A stretch of 6,993 nt of DNA from assembly GCA_028717525.1 (NCBI GenBank), contig JAQUNT010000116.1, positions 1-6,993 of the forward strand, read 5' to 3'. Source of the stretch: Elusimicrobiota bacterium. GTDB taxonomy: Bacteria > Elusimicrobiota > Elusimicrobia > UBA1565 > UBA9628. The position numbers were made by a program, and so were the translations under genes. Shown here one piece after another: positions 1-5,667 of the stretch (its first letter is position 1; each line of letters starts with the position of its first letter). The notes under the pieces are model-generated. The model was given only the letters and a program-made list of their open reading frames with translations. It was not told where the DNA came from and ran no database searches.

Positions 1-1028
1 GCGGCGGCTCCGGGGAGCACTCCTCCATGCTCTACACCGTCCCGGACCAGAAGCTCTCCGTCGCGGTCGTCGGCTCCGGGCCGAAGAGCGGCGCGATGCA
101 GATCGCCCTGGACATCCTGGACGCGGCGCTGGCGGAGAGGAAGCTCGTCGGGAAGGAGGAGCAGCCGGTGCCCGCGCCCGTGCCCCCGCGGTCGTGGCCC
201 AAGGCGGAGGAGGCCTACGCCGGCTACTACGCCAACGAGAACCAGCTCTTCCAGGCCGTGTTCGACGCGGGCCGGAGGAGCCTGACCGTGAACGCCTTCC
301 AGGGGCAGGAGAAGTCGCCGGCGCGGTCCTTGGTCTACAACGACGGCTATTACCACGACCCCAAGGGGGAGCGCTCCTACTTCATCTCCGTCGGCGGCGA
401 AGACTATTTCGTGGACCACATGGGGTCCATGTGGCTGGACAGGATCGCGATGCAGAAGCTCCAGCCGCTGGCCGAGCCCCGGAGCCTGAGGATCCCCATG
501 GACGGCAGGCGCTGGCTGCGGCGCAACGTCTCTCCCCGGGAAGCCTTCACCTCCGTGGGGTCGCATTTCGTGAGGTCCTACCTGTACAAGGACCTGCCCG
601 GGTACGTGTACTTCGGCAACGCGTTGCGGATCGACGGCCCGAGCACCGCGGGCATGCCGTTCGACGCGGTGCGCGACCAGATGGAGCTCAGCCTGTTCGA
701 AAAGGACGGCGCGACCTGGGCCTGGCTCTCCAGCCTGCTCTTCAGCCCGGGCGAGGCCGCGGCCGCCCTCAAGACGGGCGAGAACGGCGCGAAGATCGGA
801 GGGGAGGGCTTCAGCGAGTGGCTCTCGGCCGGAGCCGGCCTGGTCCTGAGCTTCCAGAAGCCCAAGGGCTCCCGGGTCATCGTGTTCTCGCCGGAGGACG
901 AGGCGACCTACGACAGCGCCGCGGACTCGGGAGAGGCCTTCGTGGCCAAGGGCGGCTTCGTCGAATTCGCAGGCTCGGTCGGCGACGAGCTGACCGTGCA
1001 GGCCCGGGCCGTCGGGGCCGGGCTCTGA
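1..1028 (+). CDS. Serine hydrolase, beta-lactamase class C type, C-terminal part (5' end outside window)
   Basis: The reading frame is open from the left edge (first full codon at base 3) to a TGA at 1026-1028, giving 341 visible residues. The ATG at 27 is internal, because GGSGEHSS is encoded in frame just before it. The opening stretch, GGSGEHSS then MLYTVPDQKLSVAVV, resembles the end of class C beta-lactamase/esterase-type serine hydrolases: the H/K-x-G-G region, then a strand with 'PDQKLxVAVV', then the last long helix (about visible residues 34-48). The catalytic SxxK and YxN motifs would lie upstream and cannot be seen. After a proline-rich linker (about 53-63) comes a beta-rich region of roughly 270 residues with many Gly-Tyr-Tyr and aromatic strands, like the accessory C-terminal domains found on such hydrolases. 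That region is not assigned to a family. Such enzymes are usually periplasmic or surface peptidases or esterases. The downstream EF-hand gene is probably in the same transcript. The family call rests on about 45 residues, so substrate and class stay open. Confidence 0.68.
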   Translation, partial: GGSGEHSSMLYTVPDQKLSVAVVGSGPKSGAMQIALDILDAALAERKLVGKEEQPVPAPVPPRSWPKAEEAYAGYYANENQLFQAVFDAGRRSLTVNAFQGQEKSPARSLVYNDGYYHDPKGERSYFISVGGEDYFVDHMGSMWLDRIAMQKLQPLAEPRSLRIPMDGRRWLRRNVSPREAFTSVGSHFVRSYLYKDLPGYVYFGNALRIDGPSTAGMPFDAVRDQMELSLFEKDGATWAWLSSLLFSPGEAAAALKTGENGAKIGGEGFSEWLSAGAGLVLSFQKPKGSRVIVFSPEDEATYDSAADSGEAFVAKGGFVEFAGSVGDELTVQARAVGAGL

Positions 1029-1040
1029 AACCCGCGTACC

Positions 1041-1046
1041 AAGGAG
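1041..1046 (+). promoter_or_regulatory. Shine-Dalgarno for the EF-hand gene
   Basis: AAGGAG lies 8 bases before the ATG at 1055. It fixes the start of the EF-hand gene, although the same frame is open far upstream as a shadow of the hydrolase gene. The 26-base gap after the hydrolase stop has no room for a normal promoter or terminator, which favours co-transcription. Confidence 0.85.
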
Positions 1047-1054
1047 AAATCAAA

Positions 1055-1669
1055 ATGAGACGATTCGTGATGCTGGCAGCCGCGGCCCTGGCCGCGTTTT
1101 GGGGAGTCCCCGCCGGGGCGGCCGACGCCCCGGGCAAACCTCCGGTGTTCACCGTCCAGGACGCAGACGCCGACGGGAAAGTCACGGTGACCGAGTACCA
1201 GGCCTATGTCTCGTCCTTTTTCAAGGACCAGGATGCCGACCGGGACGGCCAGGTCTCGCCCGCGGAGAGCCAGGCGGCCGCGCAGAAGTCCGCCCAGGCC
1301 ATGGACATCAACGGGGACAGCTTCGTGACCGTGGACGAGTACGTCGCCCTCTTCTGCGGAGCGCAGGCGGCGGCCCCGGCGAAACCCGCCCGGAGCGGAG
1401 CGAAGAAGGACTCATTCCGGCACGCCGACCGCGACGGCGACGGCGCCATCACCTCGGTGGAGTGCGTCGCATCCAAGACGACCCTCTTCAAGCTGATCGA
1501 CAAGAGCAAGGACGGCAAGCTCAGTCGCGAGGAACTCGCCCGGAACGCCCGGGAGGAGTTCCAGAAGGCCGACTCCAACAAGGACGGCTTCGTGGCCCTC
1601 ACGGAATGGGTGGCTTTCACCGTGGAGCCCAAAGTCCCGGAGAAGAAGGCGGCGCCGAAGAAGTCCTAG
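1055..1669 (+). CDS. Secreted protein with six EF-hand calcium-binding loops
   Basis: This encodes 204 residues starting at the ATG behind a strong ribosome binding site. Residues 1-23 form a Sec signal peptide: two arginines, a hydrophobic Ala/Leu core, and a likely signal peptidase site around AGA/AD. The mature protein has six canonical 12-residue EF-hand loops starting at D36, D60, D84, D125, D149 and D173. All have acidic or polar ligands at positions 1, 3 and 5 and Glu at position 12. Position 6 is Gly except in loop 3 (Ser89). Loops within each triplet are exactly 24 residues apart, and an Ala/Pro/Lys-rich linker (about 103-118) separates the triplets. The tail is lysine-rich. The protein most likely binds calcium outside the cytoplasm; no enzymatic domain is seen. 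A dockerin is unlikely: there are three loops per module and position 12 is Glu. The gene sits close behind the hydrolase gene, so a joint envelope role is plausible but not shown. Its stop overlaps that of the convergent rRNA methyltransferase gene. Confidence 0.9.
   Translation: MRRFVMLAAAALAAFWGVPAGAADAPGKPPVFTVQDADADGKVTVTEYQAYVSSFFKDQDADRDGQVSPAESQAAAQKSAQAMDINGDSFVTVDEYVALFCGAQAAAPAKPARSGAKKDSFRHADRDGDGAITSVECVASKTTLFKLIDKSKDGKLSREELARNAREEFQKADSNKDGFVALTEWVAFTVEPKVPEKKAAPKKS
1160..1606 (+). repeat. Coding repeat: two triplets of EF-hand loops with a 72-base period
   Basis: Six 36-base loop units start at 1160, 1232, 1304, 1427, 1499 and 1571. The step is exactly 72 bases within each triplet and 123 bases between triplets. 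The triplets also match outside the loops at a constant offset of 89 residues: FFK (55-57) against LFK (144-146), and EYVAL (95-99) against EWVAF (184-188). This points to duplication of a three-loop module. The DNA copies have diverged, so this is a protein-level repeat. Confidence 0.85.
1666..1669. other. Convergent genes sharing one CTAG as both stop codons
   Basis: CTAG is its own reverse complement. TAG at 1667-1669 ends the plus-strand EF-hand gene, and the complement of 1666-1668 gives TAG ending the minus-strand methyltransferase gene. The coding regions overlap by 4 bases, which leaves no intergenic space for a terminator on either strand. Confidence 0.97.
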
Positions 1670-2856
1670 AGCACCCGGCACCAGAGGGCTTTCAGGTACT
1701 CGCCCTCGGGAGAGTCCGCCGCGACCGGATGGTCCGGCCCGGCCCCGGTCTTGCGGAAGACCTCCACGCGCCTGCGCGCCGAGCCCGCGGCGGTGCGCAG
1801 GCAGGCCTGGAACTCATCCCAGGACAGCATCCCGCTGCAGGAGCAGGTCACCAGGATGCCGCCCTCGGATATCACGGAGAGCGCCAGGCGGTTGAGGTCC
1901 ACGTACTTCTGCCGGCCCAGCTTGTAGCCTTCCCGCGAGGCGATCATCTTGTAGGGGTCGAGGACGACGAGGTCGAAGGTCCGCCGGTTGGCGGCCATCT
2001 GGCGCAGGTAGGGGAAGGCGTCCACGCAGACCGTCTCCAGCTCGACCCCGTTGAGCCGGGCGTTCTTGGCGATGAGCCGGCAGGCCTCGGGGTCGAGCTC
2101 GACGCAGGTGACGGCCTGGGCGCCGCCCAGCTTGGCCGCGTAGAGGCCGAAGCCTCCGGTGTAGGCGCAGACGTCGAGGACCGTGCGGCCCCCGGCCAGC
2201 CGGCAGACGGCCAGGCGGTTGTCGCGCTGGTCGCAGAAGAAGCCGGTCTTGTGCCCGCCGGTGAGGTCGACCTCGAAGAGCACCCCGTGCTCCCGGACGC
2301 GGGTCACGGTGGGGGGGCCGGCGGGGATGCTGAAGCCCTCCATGCTCTCCGTGTGCTCGCTGGCCCGGCGCACGAACCTGGCGCCCGGATAGTGCGCGGC
2401 CAGCAGGCGCTCCAGGCGCTCGGCCTGCCGGAACATGGCCAAGGAGTAGAGCTCCAGCACGATGAAGTCCCCGTAGCGGTCCACCACCAGGCCGGGCAGG
2501 CCGTCGCCCAGGTCGTAGACGACCCGGTAGGCGTCGGCGACTTCGTCGAGCCTGAGCAAGGAGCGGCGCAGCTCCACGGCCCGGGCCAGGCGCTTGGCGA
2601 AGAACTCCTCCGGGTCGAAGCCGGCGAGCTCCCGGCTCAGCAGGCGCAGAGTGATGAGGCTCTTGGGGTTGTAGAGGGCCACCCCATAGGGGGCGCCGGC
2701 CTTGTCGTAGACCGCCACGAGGTCGCCGGCGCGGGCCTTGGGGTCGGCCTGCGCGATCATGCGCTTGTAGAGGTTGGCGGTGGCCGAGGCGGCGCGCAGC
2801 TTCACCCAGGGCAGGGGCCCCGAGTGGGCGGCCGGGGGCTGGGCGGGTTCGTCCAT
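1666..2856 (-). CDS. rlmI: 23S rRNA (cytosine-C5) methyltransferase, RlmI type
   Basis: This 396-residue protein matches the RlmI family in length and layout. RlmI methylates a single 23S rRNA cytosine (C1962 in E. coli) at C5, using S-adenosylmethionine, in the cytoplasm. An N-terminal PUA RNA-binding domain (about 16-75) includes AGDLVAVYD and LYNPKSLITLRLLS. The middle has KTGFFCDQRDNR (203-214), typical of the family. The Rossmann methyltransferase domain has motif I VLDVCAYTGGFGLYA (226-240), an acidic VELD (252-255) for the SAM ribose, motif IV as DPYK (300-303), and CSCSGML (338-344). In that last motif C340 aligns with the Cys of the E. coli 'SCSG' motif and is the likely catalytic nucleophile. 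The C-terminal DHPV...PEGEYLKALWCRV also matches E. coli RlmI. Motif IV is unusual, since DPPK is expected. The ATG is only 11 bases after the stop of the upstream gene, with a weak AGG as ribosome binding site, so translational coupling is likely. The stop codon overlaps the EF-hand gene's stop. Confidence 0.93.
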   Translation of the reverse strand: MDEPAQPPAAHSGPLPWVKLRAASATANLYKRMIAQADPKARAGDLVAVYDKAGAPYGVALYNPKSLITLRLLSRELAGFDPEEFFAKRLARAVELRRSLLRLDEVADAYRVVYDLGDGLPGLVVDRYGDFIVLELYSLAMFRQAERLERLLAAHYPGARFVRRASEHTESMEGFSIPAGPPTVTRVREHGVLFEVDLTGGHKTGFFCDQRDNRLAVCRLAGGRTVLDVCAYTGGFGLYAAKLGGAQAVTCVELDPEACRLIAKNARLNGVELETVCVDAFPYLRQMAANRRTFDLVVLDPYKMIASREGYKLGRQKYVDLNRLALSVISEGGILVTCSCSGMLSWDEFQACLRTAAGSARRRVEVFRKTGAGPDHPVAADSPEGEYLKALWCRVL

Positions 2857-2867
2857 GCCGGGACCTG

Positions 2868-5042
2868 CTACTTCTTCTTCTTGGAGTGCGTCAGGGCGTA
2901 GCCCAGGAAGCCGCAGATGCCTCCCAGCAGGGCCATGGCGAAGATCCCCGCCGGGCCGGCCGCGGCGCCCATGGCCAGGAGGCCGAAGACTCCCCCGGTC
3001 ATGACCCCGAAGGCCACCGAGTCCCGTTTGCCCTGGTCGTCGAGGTCTATCAGCTTGAACTTCTCCTTCTTCTCGCCGGCCACGCCGCCCGCGACCAGGC
3101 CGGGCACGTCCTTGTTGTCCACGCCCGCGCCCCTCTGCGTCCCCAGGCCGCCGGAGCCGAGCGTCTCCCGGGCCGTCTGCGGGGCGTTGTCCATGTTGGC
3201 CAAGTTCGTGCAGATGTTCTTCACTTCGTCCGAGGGCGTGAAGTCCAGGCCCGATTTGGACTCCTCGATCCCGGTGGTGGCGCCCAGCGACGCCTTTTCC
3301 TTCTCGACCAGCGCGGTGGCTTGCTCCATGGCCTTCTGGGAATTGAGCCAGAGCTTGACGCTGGGGTTGGCGCAGAAGTACTTCGCCAGCTGCTTGTCGT
3401 CGAGCCCGGTCTTCTGGTTGAAGGCCGCGTGGTCCTTGGCGGCGAGCTGCTTGCTGATCTCCGCGACGACCTTCTTCTGCCAGTCCTTGACCAAGGCCTG
3501 GCGCTCCGGGTCGCTCTCCGCCTTCTTGAGGGCCGCGTCCAGGGCCTCCTGCATGGACTTCCTCTTGGCCTCGTCAGGCTCGGAGGCGATGAGGTACTGG
3601 ATCACCTTGTATTCGACCGGGTCCAGGCCGCTCGGTGTGGCCGGGGCGGCTGCCGGCTCGTCCTGCTGGTCCGCGCCGGGCGTCCCCGTCTGGTCCGGCC
3701 TAGTGGGATTAACCGGCTTCGGGGGCGCGGGGAAGAGCTGCTCGAACTTGGTCCCCGGCTTGAGCGCGCCCTGCGCCCAAGGCGGCAGGGTCTCCTTGAC
3801 CTTGGTCTTGTCCTTGGCGGCGTTGTAGGTCCTCAGGTCGGCGCGCACGAGGGAGCGCAGCTTCTTGACCAGCCGGTTCGGCGCGCCTTTGTCGCCGGCC
3901 TTGACCGCGGCGTCGGCCTCCTCCGCGATGCGCTGCAGCTGCTCCCACAGCCCGGGGTCCACCCGCTTGAGGCGCCACTGGATGTAGGTGGACTCGAAGG
4001 GGGTGAGCCTCTCCATGGCCGCGCCCTTGCCGGCCGGAGGAGAGCTCTTGATGTACTGAGCGATCTCGGCCTGGGCGCTCTTGCGCCACTTGGCCACCAA
4101 GTCGGGCGCCTTGGCCGGGTCCTGGTCCGCGGCCGCCTCGTCCTTCTTGAACTGGGCCAAGGTCTGGTTGCCGGTTATGACGTAGGTCAGGACCGCGTGC
4201 TCGATGTCCGTGAAGCGCTTGAAGAAGGCTTCCGGCGTCTTGCCCGACTGGTCCGGCTTGGGGCCGGGCTTCTCGGGCAGCCTCATGCCGGCCTTCTCGT
4301 AGATGGGCTTGAGCTTGGCCTCGTCGCGGTTGAGCAGGGTCTGGAGCTGCCCGGCCACATAGCCGAACTGGGCCGCGGGGTCGACCGCGCCGTGGGGCGG
4401 GGCGCTCATGTAGCGCTGCAGCTCGTAGCGCAGCATCGCGCGGCAGTCGCTGACCCGCTGCTGCAGGAGGAAGTGCTCCTCCGGGCTGCGCGGCACGGTC
4501 ACCTCGATCCACTCGCGGCGGAACCGGTCGTAGCCCGCGTCCGAGCTCCATTTGAAGTAGCTGATTAGGAGGTCGGCCTCGAAGTCGGTGAGCTTCTCGG
4601 CATCGCCCTGTCCGCCCTTGGTCGAGCCTAGGTAGCCTATGGCGATCTTCCGGTAGACCCCGTAGCGCTGGCGCCGGGCGAAGGACCCGGGGATGCCGAA
4701 CTTGATCGTGGACTTCTTGTAGTTGTCCATGGAGGCCCGGTAGTCCTTGAACCAGGCGTCCGCCTTGGCCTTGCGGTCCGGGAAGTAGCCGGTCTTGGCC
4801 ACCGGCTTGAAGTTCTTCTCCTGCAAGGCCTTGTCCGTGGACTCGTCGTTGTATATCCTGATGAGCATGTCGGCCAGGGCGTGCTCGAGCAAGGTCTGGT
4901 GCCGGTTGAAGGATTGGGCGTCGTTGGGCTTGTCCGTGCCGTAGAGGAAGCTGTTGTCGCGGGCCGGGGAGGGCAGGGCCGCGCCCAAGAGCAGGACCGC
5001 GGATAGCGACAGGGATGCTACGGCTTGAGGTCGGGTTTTCAT
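2868..5042 (-). CDS. Exported repeat protein of unknown function with C-terminal glycine-rich membrane hairpin
   Basis: This encodes 724 residues that I cannot assign to any family. The start at 5042 follows AAGAGG. Residues 1-27 look like a Sec signal peptide: K2 and R4, a hydrophobic core at about 8-22, and cleavage near SPA/R28. The body is mostly charged, alanine-rich and probably alpha-helical. It holds five degenerate copies of a unit of about 57-64 residues, at roughly 49-110, 151-213, 277-333, 346-409 and 473-535. Copies are joined by variable linkers, one of them proline-rich (about 436-472). Residues 590-670 look low in structure (Gly, Asn, Asp). Residues 676-718 form a glycine-rich apolar hairpin with a PAG turn at 697-699, followed by SKKKK at the C-terminus. 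The likely location is the periplasm, anchored through the C-terminal hairpin; a lipoprotein is excluded because there is no Cys near the signal peptide. Only four cysteines are present (200, 557, 611, 710). No catalytic motif is seen. A scaffold or envelope role is speculation. Just 11 bases separate it from the downstream rRNA methyltransferase gene. Confidence 0.85.
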   Translation of the reverse strand: MKTRPQAVASLSLSAVLLLGAALPSPARDNSFLYGTDKPNDAQSFNRHQTLLEHALADMLIRIYNDESTDKALQEKNFKPVAKTGYFPDRKAKADAWFKDYRASMDNYKKSTIKFGIPGSFARRQRYGVYRKIAIGYLGSTKGGQGDAEKLTDFEADLLISYFKWSSDAGYDRFRREWIEVTVPRSPEEHFLLQQRVSDCRAMLRYELQRYMSAPPHGAVDPAAQFGYVAGQLQTLLNRDEAKLKPIYEKAGMRLPEKPGPKPDQSGKTPEAFFKRFTDIEHAVLTYVITGNQTLAQFKKDEAAADQDPAKAPDLVAKWRKSAQAEIAQYIKSSPPAGKGAAMERLTPFESTYIQWRLKRVDPGLWEQLQRIAEEADAAVKAGDKGAPNRLVKKLRSLVRADLRTYNAAKDKTKVKETLPPWAQGALKPGTKFEQLFPAPPKPVNPTRPDQTGTPGADQQDEPAAAPATPSGLDPVEYKVIQYLIASEPDEAKRKSMQEALDAALKKAESDPERQALVKDWQKKVVAEISKQLAAKDHAAFNQKTGLDDKQLAKYFCANPSVKLWLNSQKAMEQATALVEKEKASLGATTGIEESKSGLDFTPSDEVKNICTNLANMDNAPQTARETLGSGGLGTQRGAGVDNKDVPGLVAGGVAGEKKEKFKLIDLDDQGKRDSVAFGVMTGGVFGLLAMGAAAGPAGIFAMALLGGICGFLGYALTHSKKKK
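2889..3017 (-). other. Encoded glycine-zipper transmembrane hairpin (residues 676-718 of the 724-residue protein)
   Basis: Two apolar stretches of about 18-20 residues flank a P-A-G turn. Glycines fall in GxxxG steps: G679-G683-G687, G692-G696 and G707-G711. Four lysines at the C-terminus would favour the cytoplasmic side of the inner membrane, although with an exported N-terminus a two-helix hairpin would return the tail to the periplasm. Topology is inferred and not certain. Confidence 0.6.
3438..4898 (-). repeat. Five degenerate protein repeats in the 724-residue protein
   Basis: Repeats lie at 4713-4898, 4404-4592, 4044-4214, 3816-4007 and 3438-3626. Each begins with a helix such as LTDFE, FTDIE, LTPFE or LDPVE, followed by apolar and Tyr residues. 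Each closes with a helix of pattern V-x-x-(W/C/L)-(R/Q)-x5-(E/D)-(I/L), usually followed by x-x-Y. In repeats 2-5 this closing helix aligns without gaps from V197, V316, V392 and V518. The distance from opening motif to closing helix is 46, 39, 46 and 45 residues. Repeat 1 is the most diverged (E53, then A94, W97, M105, Y108) but keeps the 45-residue spacing. The similarity is at protein level only. Confidence 0.7.
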
Positions 5043-5049
5043 GGGGGTA

Positions 5050-5055
5050 CCTCTT
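5050..5055 (-). promoter_or_regulatory. Shine-Dalgarno for the 724-residue protein gene
   Basis: Read on the minus strand, AAGAGG sits 7 bases before the ATG at 5042. This supports that start, which also begins exactly at a good signal peptide. Confidence 0.75.
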
Positions 5056-5066
5056 CTACCGCAAAG

Positions 5067-5086
5067 ACCCTTTTAGGATAAAGGGT
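5067..5086 (-). terminator. Inverted repeat, possible weak terminator or attenuator after the nitroreductase gene
   Basis: Read on the minus strand, ACCCTTT and AAAGGGT form a perfect 7-base stem around a 6-base loop (ATCCTA). It starts 14 bases after the nitroreductase stop. Only CTTT follows on the minus strand, so there is no proper U-run and the stem is short and half A/T. It could act as a weak terminator, an mRNA 5'-end structure for the next gene, or nothing. Confidence 0.3.
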
Positions 5087-5099
5087 TTCCTCAATTCTG

Positions 5100-5654
5100 T
5101 CAAGGGCCGTAGCGGTTGAAGGCCGACATCTCGGCCAGGCTGCGCCGCGGCCGGGGCCCCGGCGCCTCGGCCGGATAGCCCAGGCTCAGCAGCATCTCCA
5201 CCCGGAAGCCGCGCGGGACTCCCAAGAGGCGTGCCGCGGCCTTGGCGTCGAACCAGCCCAGCCAGCAGGTGCCCAGTCCCAGCTCCGCGGCCTGCAGGAC
5301 GAAATGCTCGCAGGAGATGCCGATGTCCACCAGGAGGAAGACCGTGCCCTGGACCTGGTTGCCGACCCAGGCCCAAGCGCTGCCGCGCTGGGAGACCACG
5401 GCCACCAGGACCGGGGCGGAGGCGGCGTGCTTGTTGATGGCGTAGGCCCCCGAGAAGACCGCCGCGGCCAGGCGCTGCTTCAGGCCCGGTTCGTCCACCA
5501 CGACGAACTTCCAGGGCTGGGCGTTGCAGGCCGAGGGCGCCAGGCGCGCCGCCTCCAGGCAGAGCTCCAGCTTCTCGCGCTCCACGGGGCGGTCCTGGAA
5601 GGCGCGGATGCTGCGCCGCGCCGAGGCGAGTCTCAAGAAGGCGGTCTCTTTCAT
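5100..5654 (-). CDS. Nitroreductase family FMN-dependent oxidoreductase
   Basis: This 184-residue protein is of the compact nitroreductase size. These enzymes are usually cytoplasmic FMN homodimers that pass electrons from NAD(P)H to nitro, quinone or other substrates; the substrate here cannot be read from sequence. Features seen: ASARRSIRAF at the N-terminus (11-19), where the Arg/Ser residues bind FMN phosphate; SACNAQPWKF (41-50), the family's 'N-x-Q-P-W' flavin-contact motif; and GLGTCWLGWFD (126-136) with LLGVP (143-147) and LSLGYPAE (156-163) near the C-terminus. No heme, Fe-S or second domain is present. Translation starts at the ATG at 5654 behind a strong AAGGAG. The gene begins 13 bases after the helicase stop, so it is almost surely on the same transcript. 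Confidence 0.93.
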   Translation of the reverse strand: MKETAFLRLASARRSIRAFQDRPVEREKLELCLEAARLAPSACNAQPWKFVVVDEPGLKQRLAAAVFSGAYAINKHAASAPVLVAVVSQRGSAWAWVGNQVQGTVFLLVDIGISCEHFVLQAAELGLGTCWLGWFDAKAAARLLGVPRGFRVEMLLSLGYPAEAPGPRPRRSLAEMSAFNRYGP

Positions 5655-5660
5655 GGCAGG

Positions 5661-5666
5661 CTCCTT
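5661..5666 (-). promoter_or_regulatory. Shine-Dalgarno for the nitroreductase gene
   Basis: AAGGAG on the minus strand lies 6 bases before the ATG at 5654. It sits entirely within the 13-base gap after the helicase stop codon, so it defines both the start and the operon-like junction. Confidence 0.9.
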
Positions 5667-5667
5667 T

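Larger units (their letters stand above)
5043..5099. other. 57-base intergenic region, the largest in the window
   Basis: This stretch lies between the nitroreductase stop and the start of the 724-residue gene and is clearly richer in A/T than its surroundings. It contains the inverted repeat at 5067-5086 and, near the start codon, the ribosome binding site. I see no convincing pair of -35 and -10 boxes at correct spacing on the minus strand, but a promoter of unfamiliar type cannot be excluded. Confidence 0.6.

Noticed and set aside
27..29. ATG as a true start of the hydrolase gene
   Set aside because: The frame is open to the left edge and the residues just before it (GGSGEHSS) fit the expected class C hydrolase motif, so the ATG is internal.
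194..1054. Upstream extension of the EF-hand gene's frame to an ATG at 194
   Set aside because: The extension overlaps the hydrolase gene out of frame and encodes low-complexity Arg/Gly/Ala sequence. The ATG at 1055 has a strong Shine-Dalgarno and begins a proper signal peptide.
1160..1606. Dockerin domain (cellulosome type) as an explanation of the calcium loops
   Set aside because: Dockerins have two loops with different position-12 and helix residues; here six loops in two triplets, all with Glu at position 12, fit EF-hands better.
1099..2901. A 600-codon open frame on the plus strand across the EF-hand and methyltransferase genes
   Set aside because: It runs antisense to a clear rlmI-type gene and out of frame in the EF-hand gene. 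Its translation is rich in Arg, Gly, Ala and Pro and lacks any domain; this is a normal shadow in GC-rich DNA.
2886..4568. A 560-codon open frame on the plus strand opposite the 724-residue gene
   Set aside because: It is composed mostly of Leu, Gly, Arg and Val with no domain or credible start. The minus-strand gene has a signal peptide, ribosome binding site, internal repeats and operon spacing, so it is the real one.
5070..5100. A sigma-70 promoter on the minus strand (TTGAGG with TATCCT)
   Set aside because: The two boxes are only about 8 bases apart, far from the usual 17, and both match the consensus imperfectly.
5056..5376. A 106-codon minus-strand frame overlapping the nitroreductase gene
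   Set aside because: It is in a different frame within a well-matched nitroreductase gene and has no recognisable features.
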